A stretch of DNA of 64,000 nucleotides, from assembly GCF_025370775.1 (NCBI RefSeq), contig NZ_JAMXEX010000011.1, positions 1 to 64,000 of the forward strand. The letters are read 5' to 3'. Below the pieces are notes generated by a model that did not search any database, had not been told where the DNA came from, and was given only the letters and a program-made list of their open reading frames with translations. This DNA is from Ancylothrix sp. D3o (GTDB taxonomy: Bacteria; Cyanobacteriota; Cyanobacteriia; Cyanobacteriales; Oscillatoriaceae). Made by a program: the position numbers and the translations under genes. Each line of letters opens with the position of its first letter. The first letter of the stretch is position 1. Of the stretch, positions 9,149 to 17,829 are shown piece by piece.

Positions 9149-9568
9149 TCAACCTAGACGGGGATTTGAATTGTGCGTAGTGTTGCGTTCGTCTATGCTG
9201 AGGGGCCCGGCACCGAAGGCGGCTATCATTAATAAGCCTCCTATTAAGCCTAGGTTTTTTAAGAACATAATTTCTTGGATGCGATTAGAAAAATCTGTAT
9301 GAAAAATAAGGGTAGCAGGAATTAAAAAGCCAATTAAGGCTAAGGCTCCATAACGTGCTTTGAAACCAAACAAAACTGATAAACCACCGGCTACTAATAC
9401 AATAATGGTGGGAATTAAGAGGATACCGGCGAGGGGAATGCCTTTTCCTGTCATGGTGTCTTGGGTGCCGGCGGGGTCTAGTATTTTATCGATGCCGGCT
9501 TTGATAAATATTGCGGAAAGAAAAATTCGGGCTAAGAGGGGTAGAAATTTTTGGATTTGGTTTTCCAT
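9149..9568 (-). CDS. DoxX family membrane protein
   Basis: A 139-residue inner-membrane protein with about four hydrophobic segments. The N-terminal FLPLLARIFLSAIFIKAGIDKILDPAG is the usual DoxX start, followed by GIPLAGILLIPTIIVLVAGGLSVLFGFKAR and a third and fourth segment. DoxX proteins are linked loosely to respiratory quinone or thiol chemistry, but no activity can be assigned. I chose the ATG at 9568, with GAGG five bases upstream; a longer frame would run into the divergent NADH dehydrogenase gene. The short shared spacer to that gene (99 bases) suggests linked promoters. Confidence 0.85.
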   Translation of the reverse strand: MENQIQKFLPLLARIFLSAIFIKAGIDKILDPAGTQDTMTGKGIPLAGILLIPTIIVLVAGGLSVLFGFKARYGALALIGFLIPATLIFHTDFSNRIQEIMFLKNLGLIGGLLMIAAFGAGPLSIDERNTTHNSNPRLG

Positions 9569-9667
9569 TTTTGCCTCGCTTTTGGTTTTGGGTAGGTGGC
9601 TAAGCCCAGATAAAATCATTAAAATCATTATAAAGATTTTATTAAAGTTACACCACTCCGTCTCCGT

Positions 9668-10843
9668 ATGATCAATAAACAGGCTCATATTTGCATTCTT
9701 GGGGGAGGGTTTGGGGGCGTTTTTACGGCGCTTTACCTCAAGGGTTTGGGGTGGCGTACTTCACCGCAAATCACGCTGATTGATGAAAAAGACCATTTTT
9801 TATTTACGCCGTTACTTTATGAACTGGTGACGGGTGAGTTAAAAACTTGGCAGCTTGCGCCTTTGTTTTCTAAGCTTTTGGGGGGTAGGGGTATTAATTT
9901 TAAGCAAGCAAGGGTAGAAAATGTTGATCTGCAAAATCGCTGTGTGACTCTCGATGATCAGACAATTTTGAGTTATGACCGGCTGGTGATTGCGACTGGT
10001 AAGGAAACGTTGCTGGATGTGGTAGCGGGTGCTGCTGAGTATGCGATTCCGTTTCGGAGTTTAGCAGATGTGCGGCGGTTGAGGGAGAGGTTGAGATTTT
10101 TAGAAACAAGTGAATTGACAAAAATTCGGGTGTGTATTGTGGGGGCCGGCCCGAATGGCGTAGAATTGGCTTGTAAATTGGCAGATCGTTTAAAAAGTCG
10201 GGGAGAGATTGTTTTAATTAGCCGGCATGACAAAATTCTGAAAAATTTTGCTTTGGCTACTCAAAAATCTGCGTTGAGATGTCTGGGTAGACGGGGTATT
10301 TTGTTGGAGTTGCAAAGTAGTGTGGAGTCTGTTGATAAAGATTTTATCACGGTGGTTAAGAATAATCAACGCTGTCTTCAAAAAGCTGATTTAGTGGTGT
10401 GGACAACCGGCACTAAAACGGCTGATTGGGTTAAAAATTTGAGCCAATATCAAATGCAGCAAAAGGAATTAATGGTGCTTCCGACTTTGCAATTAATGGA
10501 GTTTCCAGAGGTGTTCGCGTTGGGTGATATTGCGACTGCAAATGTTAGCAAGGATGCGGCACCGGCGACGGCGCAAGCGGCGTTTCAACAAGCGAAAGTT
10601 GCGGCAAAAAATATTCGTGCTTCTTTGATGGGGAAAAATTTACAAAAATTTCGTTACCGGCATTTGGGAGAAATGTTAACTTTGGGGATTGGGGTTTCGG
10701 CTATTTCGAGTTTTGGTGTACATTTTTCGGGACGGGTGGCCGGTGTTTTTCGCCAGTGGTTTTATTTGTTGAGAATGCCTACTTTCCGTCACCGTTTTAA
10801 GGTGGCTAAGGCTTGGATTTTACGGCTTATTTCTTCCCCCTAA
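9668..10843 (+). CDS. Type II NAD(P)H dehydrogenase (NDH-2, possibly NdbB type)
   Basis: A 391-residue flavoprotein of the single-subunit NADH:quinone oxidoreductase family, acting at the membrane surface without proton pumping. The FAD-binding Rossmann motif is ICILGGGFGGVFTALYL near the N-terminus, the second dinucleotide-binding motif is VCIVGAGPNGVELACKLAD, and the FAD-contact motif FALGDIATA is near residue 280. A basic, hydrophobic C-terminus (RQWFYLLRMPTFRHRFKVAKAW) probably anchors it to the membrane. Cyanobacterial NdbB has been linked to phylloquinone synthesis as a demethylphylloquinone reductase; the likeness here is by length and motifs only. It is convergent with the large CHAT gene, with 15 bases between stops. 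Confidence 0.85.
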   Translation: MINKQAHICILGGGFGGVFTALYLKGLGWRTSPQITLIDEKDHFLFTPLLYELVTGELKTWQLAPLFSKLLGGRGINFKQARVENVDLQNRCVTLDDQTILSYDRLVIATGKETLLDVVAGAAEYAIPFRSLADVRRLRERLRFLETSELTKIRVCIVGAGPNGVELACKLADRLKSRGEIVLISRHDKILKNFALATQKSALRCLGRRGILLELQSSVESVDKDFITVVKNNQRCLQKADLVVWTTGTKTADWVKNLSQYQMQQKELMVLPTLQLMEFPEVFALGDIATANVSKDAAPATAQAAFQQAKVAAKNIRASLMGKNLQKFRYRHLGEMLTLGIGVSAISSFGVHFSGRVAGVFRQWFYLLRMPTFRHRFKVAKAWILRLISSP

Positions 10844-10858
10844 AATTATCAAAATACT

Positions 10859-13800
10859 TTACCAAGGGCTACCAATCATGGTAAATCCTGACCAAAAGTA
10901 AGGATGGGATAAATCAAGGTTTTGTTGGATTTTAAAGCTTGTGGAAAGATTATTTTCGGAAGCATCTGTAGGCTGTAAATTTTTATTTTGAATACCCACT
11001 TGTCCGCGTAACATTGCTAGTTGTGCTTGTCGCAATGCTTCGGCTTTGATGGGTACATTTTCTAAGTTTTTATAAAATTCACTCATTAATCCTAATGTGC
11101 CTTGATCGCTGACATACCATAGAGATGCTAAAGCTGATTTTACACCTGTTCTTACTGCAAGGCCGGCAAATCCTAATTCGGCTTTTTCATCGCCTACAGC
11201 GGTACGACAGGCGCTTAAGACTAATAACTGAACTTGGGGTTGATTTAAGCGTAATTGCCGCAAATCATTGAGGGGTAATTGTTCATCCCATAACTGCATA
11301 AATGAATTGTGGATGTCGTCAGCTATAAACTCGGCGTGGGTGGCAAAGTGTACAATTTGATAGGGGTTGTTTTGGCGCTGAGTTTGGATATTTTCGCGGG
11401 TGAATCCTTCATTTAAAAATACTTTTCCGCCTTGTTGTTGGGTGATTATAGCGAGTTCCACCGGCACTGAAGGTAAGGGACTAAGAGTTTGAAATTCTGA
11501 GGCTCCCATTGCTAAAACTGGTGAGTTTTGGATGCTTTGATACCGGCTATCCATTAAGCTGACGGATGGTATTAATCCGATGCTGTATTTTTCGATTAAA
11601 AATTGCTTGCCATCATGTAAAGCTGCTATCGGTAATCCTCGTAAACCGCTATCCATACTGAATAAAATGTTGTTAATTTTTTGGTTTTGTAATTCTGCTT
11701 CTATGGGAGAAATCAACCATGTATAAAGTTGTTTAGAACTTGGTAAATAACTGTTATTTCGTCTTAGGGGATCGGTGAGGAATAGACGAAAATTTAAAAC
11801 TGTGATTAAGAGGTTTTCTTTATCTACGCCTGGAATGGTGCGGCGCACCGGCTCGCCTTCTGGTGTAAATAAGATTAGTTCTAATTCATTGTCTAAAGTT
11901 GTAACGTAAATAATACCACTTCGGGTGCCGGTTGTGGCAGCTATTTTGCTAAGGATATTACGGATGTTGTCAGTGGTGACTGGTTGAGTAGCGATGTCTT
12001 GGCCAAAATAATTGGTGTATTCTTCGGTACGATTTCTTTCTATTTGTTCGATTATTTGGTTTGTGTTTGTGGCGATTTGATTGTTGTTTCGGTTGGGGTT
12101 TGCTAATCCATTTAAGAGGTTATTTGCGGTGTTATTGTTGGAATTTTCTACTTTTGATGCAAAGACTTTTTCTGGTTTTAATTCTGAGTTTTGGTTGTCT
12201 GTTTGAAGGATTGTGCTGTTTTGATTTCCGCGAGAAATTACGGTGCCGGTGGTGATGCCGGTTTTGGAAGAAAGTGCAATTTGACCGGCTTCTCCAAGGT
12301 TAGCAAGACTTTGAATATCACCTGTGTTAACTGCGCCTTCTCTGCTGGTAACGGTGATGTTTCCGCTGTTTTGTTCGCCTATAGAACTTATGTTGCCGGT
12401 GGTTACGTTTTGTGCGGCTTCTACTGTGATATTTCCGCTGTTTTGTTCAGTAGAAATTGAGGTGATGTTGTTGGTTGTGACTGTTCCTTGTTGACTGGTG
12501 ACGCTAATATCTCCTGAGTCGGTTCTGCCAGATGAAAGAATGTTTCCTGTGGTGGTGTTTCCTTGGGCGGCAACGTTGATGTTTCCAGAATTTCCTTCGG
12601 TTGAAACTGAGGAAAGATTGCCAGCGGTTAGGGTGCCATTTTCGCTGGTTAGGCTGATATTTCCGCTGCCGGTGTTGCCTGTGGAATTTATATCGCCGGT
12701 TTGGATATTTCCACCGGCATTAATAGCGGCGTTACCAGAGTTGCCTTGTTGGGAAATTATGGAAATGTTGCCGGTGTTGGCATTGTTGCCGGCATTTACT
12801 GTGGCGTTACCAGAGTCTCCTTGTTGGGAAGTTGTGGAAATATTGCCGATGTTTGCATCGTTGCCGGCATTTACTGTGGCGTTACCAGAGTTTCCTTGTT
12901 GGGAAGTAATGGAAATGTTGCCGGTGTTTGCATTGTTGCCGGTATTAATAGTGGCGTTACCAGAGTTGCCTTGTTGGGAAGTAATGGAAATGTTGCCGGT
13001 GTTTGCATTGTTGCCGGCATTTACTGTAATATCGCCACCGCCGCTGTTGCTTGAAGTTAAAATGTTGTCGGTTTGAATGTTATTAACGGCATCAACAAGT
13101 ATATTTCCAGCAGTTCCTTGATTGGCATTTGAGGAAATGATATCGGTTTTAATATCGCCGCCACTGTTAACCGTTACATTGCCAGAGTTAATATTTCCAG
13201 CAGTGCTGATGTTGCCGGCATTTATATCATTACCGGCAGTTACGGTGGTATTACCAGAAGTGCCGGTATTTGAAGTTGAAGAAACATCGCCGAGGTTGGC
13301 ATTGTTGCCGGCAGCTACGGTGGTATTTCCGCTGTTGTCAGTTGCGTTGGAAGAAATATCACCGGCATTTATCTCGTTACCGGCAGTTACGGTGGTATTA
13401 CCAGAGTTGCCGTCATTTGCAGTTGAAGAAACATTGCCGGTGTTGGCATTGTTGCCGGCATTAACGCTGACATCTCCGCTGTTGTTACCTCCGTTGGAAG
13501 AAACGTCGCCGGTATTCACATCTTCATCGGCATTTACTATTACATCGCCAGAGTTTCCATTGTTAGAATTAGAAGAAACTGTTGTGCTAAAAACATTATT
13601 GGCGGAATCTATGATAATATTTCCTGAACCTTGAGAACCAGAAGATGTGATATTAGTGGTGGTAATGTTGCCGGAAGTTGTGAAGGTATTAAGGGTTATA
13701 TTCCCAGCGGTTCCATTGGGTGCGAGGGTTTCTATTGCGGAGGTGGTAATGGCACCATTGTTGCTAATAATTGATACGTTTCCGCTTTGAGTTGGCCCCT

Positions 13801-16800
13801 CTGTGCGGATATTATTGGTGTTAATATTGCCGGTGCTTTGTAAGGTCACATCTCCGCCAATGCCGATGTCAGAATACGAGAGGATATCTTGACTAGCATT
13901 GATAATTCCCCCACTGTTAATATTGACATTTCCTGCGCTAATATTGACATTTCCTGCGCGTAAATAACCGTACAAGGAAAGGCTGCCTGTCGTGATATTC
14001 CCAGCCGGTGCGCTTAGTGTGATATTGCCGCCATTTGCGTTGGAAGAAAAGGATGTTAAAGCCGGTGAGCCTTCATTATTGATAAGTGGGATATTTGTAT
14101 TAATATTGCCGGTGTCACTGGTAAGGCTAATAGATCCCGCCGTCCCATCATCAGAACTATTATCTATCACACTTACTTGAATATCGCCACCGGCATGAAG
14201 GGCAACATCTCCTGTCTTTCCAAAGAAAGTATAAGACGATATACTATAACCGGAGGCATCAATTTTATCGCTGGCGGTAATGTTAATATTTCCCCCTCTG
14301 GTGGAGATGAAATTTGAAATATTAATGCTTCCATCTGTACTGGTGAGACTAATATTTCCGCTATTGCCCCTACTAAAATCTGTATTAATTGCTTCTGTGA
14401 TATTAATATCGCCTGCCGCTTTTAAAGAAATATCTCCCTTTCTAAGGCTTCTAATTCCTTCTAAAGAATTAGATGCACCTCCTATAGTAATTCCTTGGGT
14501 GGGAGAATATAAAAATACTCCACCATAATCGGTTTTTGCTTCTAAGTTATTGATGTTAATTTGCAGGGGAGATGCCTCACTACCAATTCCTCCTACATTA
14601 CGGGTTTCAAAAGTAGCTGTATTGGCATTAATTAAAGAATTGCTATCAGTTTGTAAAATATTGCCGCCATTGGCATTTATGCTAACACTACCAGTAGTAT
14701 TTAAGTTGTTGAGGGTGATATTTCCTATCTCTCCCAAGTTACCGAGTTGGAGGTTAATATTACCACTACCGGCATTTAATGATGTGCCGGCTGCCATTGT
14801 GATATTTCCGGGGCCGGGATCTCGTCTTGTGAAGAAGAGAGCGTCATTATTTGCTAGTAAACTGATGTTTCCGGCAGCGGCAGAGGTGTCGATATTAGCA
14901 TTGATATTAATGCTGCGACCGGCTCGTAATTCTAAGCTAGAAATCGTAGAACTAATAATGGGTTCGCTGATGGTAATATCATTATGAGCGCTTAAGGACA
15001 CTTGGCCGGTGGCATTATTAATAGTGCTGGTATCGGAGCTAATATTTCCACTAGAAGTGTTAATAAATGGGTTGTCACTTCCACCATCTACCAGGTTAAT
15101 ATTTTGGTAAATATTACCTAACAAAATACTTCCTGTATTGGCATTTATCAATAGTTTACCGTGTTGTCCACTTGTTGAATAGGTATCAATTATCCCATTG
15201 CTTGTATCAACATTCCCGTTAATACTGGTAAGGGTAACATTTCCAGCAATAGTTTCAGCGTAGGTAATAATATTTCCTGTTTTGAGACTATTTTGAGCAG
15301 TAATACTGATGTTTCCAGACGCACCACTGCCAGACAAAGAATTAATTTCAATATTTGCTGCATCTATGCTACCTTGCTGGCTGGTAATATTGATATTGCC
15401 TCCTTGCAAGTTACCGTTAGACCAAAAATAGCTATAACCTGTAGTGTCACTATTAATGTCACCAGCAACGTTGACATTAATGTTACCCCCCTGGTTCGCC
15501 CATGAATAAGAGGAGATGTTTGTATTATTAATACCTCCATTCCTGCTTGTTAAATTTATATTTCCGCCGTTGCCCATAGAGGAGTTAGACGAGAAAGAAC
15601 TATTATTTAGATCCCCAGCAACGTCAATGGAAATGGCACCGCTATTTCCTTCGTTTGCGCTGGTTGTTATATGGGTTGTCAAACTGCCATTGTTACTGTT
15701 AACAGTGATATTTCCGCCTGCTGAACCTTGAGTTGAAGATGAATCAATGGAAGCTGCATTAATATTTTCCCCTGCATTGATATTAATTTGTCCGCCATTT
15801 CCTAAAATAGAAGAAGCCTTTATTCCCCCTGTCTGAAGTGCTCCACCGGCATTAAGTGTAACTGTACCACCGGCACCGGCACCTTCTGAATAGCTGTTAA
15901 TATTGGCAGTGGTAATATCACCGGCACCATTGCTGGTATTTAAATTAATTTCTCCGCCATTATTTACTGAACTTGTATCAATATTTCCTGCTGTTATTGA
16001 AGCGGCATTTATGGAAATATTTCTCCCTTCAGCGCGGATAGTATCAGTGGAATTCATTGTGAAACTTCCCACGCCATCAATATCTGCATCTGCGGTAAAA
16101 GTTACTGTGCCGGTTCCCGGTGCAAAGGTTAATTTTCCATCTGTTAAAGGTTCGATTGTGATGTCGTTAGTGGCTTCTAATTTAATATTTGCTGTTCCGC
16201 TTAAACTTTCTAAAGCATTTTGGGAAATGGTAAAAGTGCCGGTGCCTTCACTAAATAATATTTCTCCGTCTGCAATTTCGCTATCTTCTGGTGCGCCACT
16301 TCCGGGGACAATTACTATATTTTCTGGATCTAATAATAGCGTTCCTGTGTTACCATTCTGTGCAGATAAATCAACATTACCCCGAAAAATTAGGTTTTGT
16401 TTCCCAGAGATTTCTACAAAACCCCCGGCTGTATTTCCCCGCGCATTAATATTGCCATAAAATTGCGTTGTATTATCTGCCCAAACTATAACTTTTCCGC
16501 CATTTCCTATTGACAAACTATCGGCATTTATGGTACTGTTTTTGCTGACAAATGTGTTAAAAGCGTTGGGAACTGTCCCTAGTCCCCGATAGTCTCCGCC
16601 GATTAAAATTGTACCGGCACCATAATTTCCCGATGCGTTTATTTGAGCGTCAATTACTGCTACATTTGTCCCCAGAATATTAACAGTTCCTCCCTGCGTT
16701 TGGGATGACGCATCTATATTTCCTGATGCTATGGATGTTGGCTGAGTAGTAGGAATTTTAACGTTATTGCTTAAAATTACTTCCCCTTTTTCGTTAACTG

Positions 16801-17608
16801 TTAAACTGTTGGCTTGTTCACCAAAATTCGCGCCGGTGAGTAGTTGTGGTAGTCTTAAAGGGTTAATTCCTGTATTTTCTGTTGTGGGTGTTATTTCTAA
16901 GCTTAATAAATGGCCGGTTTGGGAAATTTTAACAGAATTATTACCCGGAATTGATGAAATGGTAAGATTTCCGCCAGGGGAAGAAAGAGTGCCGGTGTTG
17001 ATTACGTTTCCGCCTATTAAGGTTAAGTTATTGCCAGGATTTAAACTTAAGTTGCCGGTGTTGACAATTGAGCCTGGTTGTGAAACTGCAAAGTTAAATC
17101 CGCTTGGTGTTCCTACTAAAGCAGTATAATTATTGTTGCCAAAAGCGTTGAAAAATCCGTTAGTAAAACCTATGCCGGTGGCGGTGGTAACGGTGAAGGA
17201 TGCCGGTACGTTTAAACTCGCATTTTGTCCGAACATTATGCCGGCAGGATTCATTAAAAATAAGTTAGAATTACCACCAGTTATTTGTATTAAACCGTTG
17301 ATATAAGAGGGATTTCCGCCGTTAATTCTACCTAAAATATTGAGTATATTTGGATTTGAGGTAAAATTGGCTATTTGATTTTCCGAGAGATTAAACTGCG
17401 TAAAACTGTGGAATAAATTAGCGCCGTCTCCAGAAAGTGTACCGCCGGTGATGTTAATTTGGTTATTGTGTGGAGTAATGAGGGTGCCGGTGCCGTCAAG
17501 GGAGGGGGTAATAGGTTGAGCAAAAGAGGGGGAAATGAAGATAGCTGTGGTGGCAAGAATAGTGCCGGTGAAAGTTACTGTAGAAAATAGGCTTTTTACA
17601 AAGTTCAT
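10859..17608 (-). CDS. Giant filamentous haemagglutinin-type protein with C-terminal CHAT protease domain
   Basis: This 2249-residue protein has three parts. A signal peptide (MNFVKSLFSTVTFTGTILAT, ending ISPSFA before QPITPS) leads into a two-partner-secretion haemagglutinin domain with NITGGTLSGDGANLFHSF and NPAGIMFGQNASLNVPASF. A very long Gly/Asn/Ser/Thr-rich beta-helix-like stalk follows, made of GNIS/GNITVN-type repeats. The last 400 or so residues form a CHAT caspase-like domain with FATHAEF (His near 2091) and VLSACRTAVGDEKAELGFAG (Cys near 2134). The start is the ATG at 17608 with AGGG upstream; a TTG extension exists but is disfavoured. Such proteins are expected to be exported through a TpsB pore, which is not in the window. 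The substrate is unknown. A shorter paralogue lies directly upstream. Confidence 0.87.
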   Translation of the reverse strand: MNFVKSLFSTVTFTGTILATTAIFISPSFAQPITPSLDGTGTLITPHNNQINITGGTLSGDGANLFHSFTQFNLSENQIANFTSNPNILNILGRINGGNPSYINGLIQITGGNSNLFLMNPAGIMFGQNASLNVPASFTVTTATGIGFTNGFFNAFGNNNYTALVGTPSGFNFAVSQPGSIVNTGNLSLNPGNNLTLIGGNVINTGTLSSPGGNLTISSIPGNNSVKISQTGHLLSLEITPTTENTGINPLRLPQLLTGANFGEQANSLTVNEKGEVILSNNVKIPTTQPTSIASGNIDASSQTQGGTVNILGTNVAVIDAQINASGNYGAGTILIGGDYRGLGTVPNAFNTFVSKNSTINADSLSIGNGGKVIVWADNTTQFYGNINARGNTAGGFVEISGKQNLIFRGNVDLSAQNGNTGTLLLDPENIVIVPGSGAPEDSEIADGEILFSEGTGTFTISQNALESLSGTANIKLEATNDITIEPLTDGKLTFAPGTGTVTFTADADIDGVGSFTMNSTDTIRAEGRNISINAASITAGNIDTSSVNNGGEINLNTSNGAGDITTANINSYSEGAGAGGTVTLNAGGALQTGGIKASSILGNGGQININAGENINAASIDSSSTQGSAGGNITVNSNNGSLTTHITTSANEGNSGAISIDVAGDLNNSSFSSNSSMGNGGNINLTSRNGGINNTNISSYSWANQGGNINVNVAGDINSDTTGYSYFWSNGNLQGGNINITSQQGSIDAANIEINSLSGSGASGNISITAQNSLKTGNIITYAETIAGNVTLTSINGNVDTSNGIIDTYSTSGQHGKLLINANTGSILLGNIYQNINLVDGGSDNPFINTSSGNISSDTSTINNATGQVSLSAHNDITISEPIISSTISSLELRAGRSININANIDTSAAAGNISLLANNDALFFTRRDPGPGNITMAAGTSLNAGSGNINLQLGNLGEIGNITLNNLNTTGSVSINANGGNILQTDSNSLINANTATFETRNVGGIGSEASPLQININNLEAKTDYGGVFLYSPTQGITIGGASNSLEGIRSLRKGDISLKAAGDINITEAINTDFSRGNSGNISLTSTDGSINISNFISTRGGNINITASDKIDASGYSISSYTFFGKTGDVALHAGGDIQVSVIDNSSDDGTAGSISLTSDTGNINTNIPLINNEGSPALTSFSSNANGGNITLSAPAGNITTGSLSLYGYLRAGNVNISAGNVNINSGGIINASQDILSYSDIGIGGDVTLQSTGNINTNNIRTEGPTQSGNVSIISNNGAITTSAIETLAPNGTAGNITLNTFTTSGNITTTNITSSGSQGSGNIIIDSANNVFSTTVSSNSNNGNSGDVIVNADEDVNTGDVSSNGGNNSGDVSVNAGNNANTGNVSSTANDGNSGNTTVTAGNEINAGDISSNATDNSGNTTVAAGNNANLGDVSSTSNTGTSGNTTVTAGNDINAGNISTAGNINSGNVTVNSGGDIKTDIISSNANQGTAGNILVDAVNNIQTDNILTSSNSGGGDITVNAGNNANTGNISITSQQGNSGNATINTGNNANTGNISITSQQGNSGNATVNAGNDANIGNISTTSQQGDSGNATVNAGNNANTGNISIISQQGNSGNAAINAGGNIQTGDINSTGNTGSGNISLTSENGTLTAGNLSSVSTEGNSGNINVAAQGNTTTGNILSSGRTDSGDISVTSQQGTVTTNNITSISTEQNSGNITVEAAQNVTTGNISSIGEQNSGNITVTSREGAVNTGDIQSLANLGEAGQIALSSKTGITTGTVISRGNQNSTILQTDNQNSELKPEKVFASKVENSNNNTANNLLNGLANPNRNNNQIATNTNQIIEQIERNRTEEYTNYFGQDIATQPVTTDNIRNILSKIAATTGTRSGIIYVTTLDNELELILFTPEGEPVRRTIPGVDKENLLITVLNFRLFLTDPLRRNNSYLPSSKQLYTWLISPIEAELQNQKINNILFSMDSGLRGLPIAALHDGKQFLIEKYSIGLIPSVSLMDSRYQSIQNSPVLAMGASEFQTLSPLPSVPVELAIITQQQGGKVFLNEGFTRENIQTQRQNNPYQIVHFATHAEFIADDIHNSFMQLWDEQLPLNDLRQLRLNQPQVQLLVLSACRTAVGDEKAELGFAGLAVRTGVKSALASLWYVSDQGTLGLMSEFYKNLENVPIKAEALRQAQLAMLRGQVGIQNKNLQPTDASENNLSTSFKIQQNLDLSHPYFWSGFTMIGSPW
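12720..13030. repeat. 75-bp tandem repeat in the large FHA-CHAT gene
   Basis: Four near-identical copies start at a GTTACCAGAG landmark at 12731, 12806, 12881 and 12956, exactly 75 bases apart. Each encodes a 25-residue unit such as NNANTGNISITSQQ plus GNSGNATVNAG on the minus strand. Copies differ at a few bases. More diverged repeats of the same kind surround them in the stalk. Confidence 0.9.
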
Positions 17609-17829
17609 TTTTTTAGCCCTAAATAAAGAACAACGACCGGCCAACAGCAGCCTTTAAAAAACATCTTTTTTACATATTGTCACACCCCCAGCTAACTGTC
17701 ATCCCCCTTAATAAAACTTCAAAAACTTAGATAATTATTAGATAATTATTTGTGGCGCAGGCATCTTGTGGCGCAGGCAACATGAGCTGCGACATGAGGT
17801 GTAATTTGCCATTGCCCGCCCTAAAATAT

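Noticed and set aside
12720-13030. Possible CRISPR-like array
   Set aside because: The repeats are contiguous, with no spacers, and keep the coding frame (75 bases = 25 codons).
12498-13634. Long rightward open frames opposite the giant CHAT gene
   Set aside because: They mirror the repetitive Gly/Asn stalk in an antisense frame and give low-complexity Val/Pro/Leu-rich sequences with no start signal.
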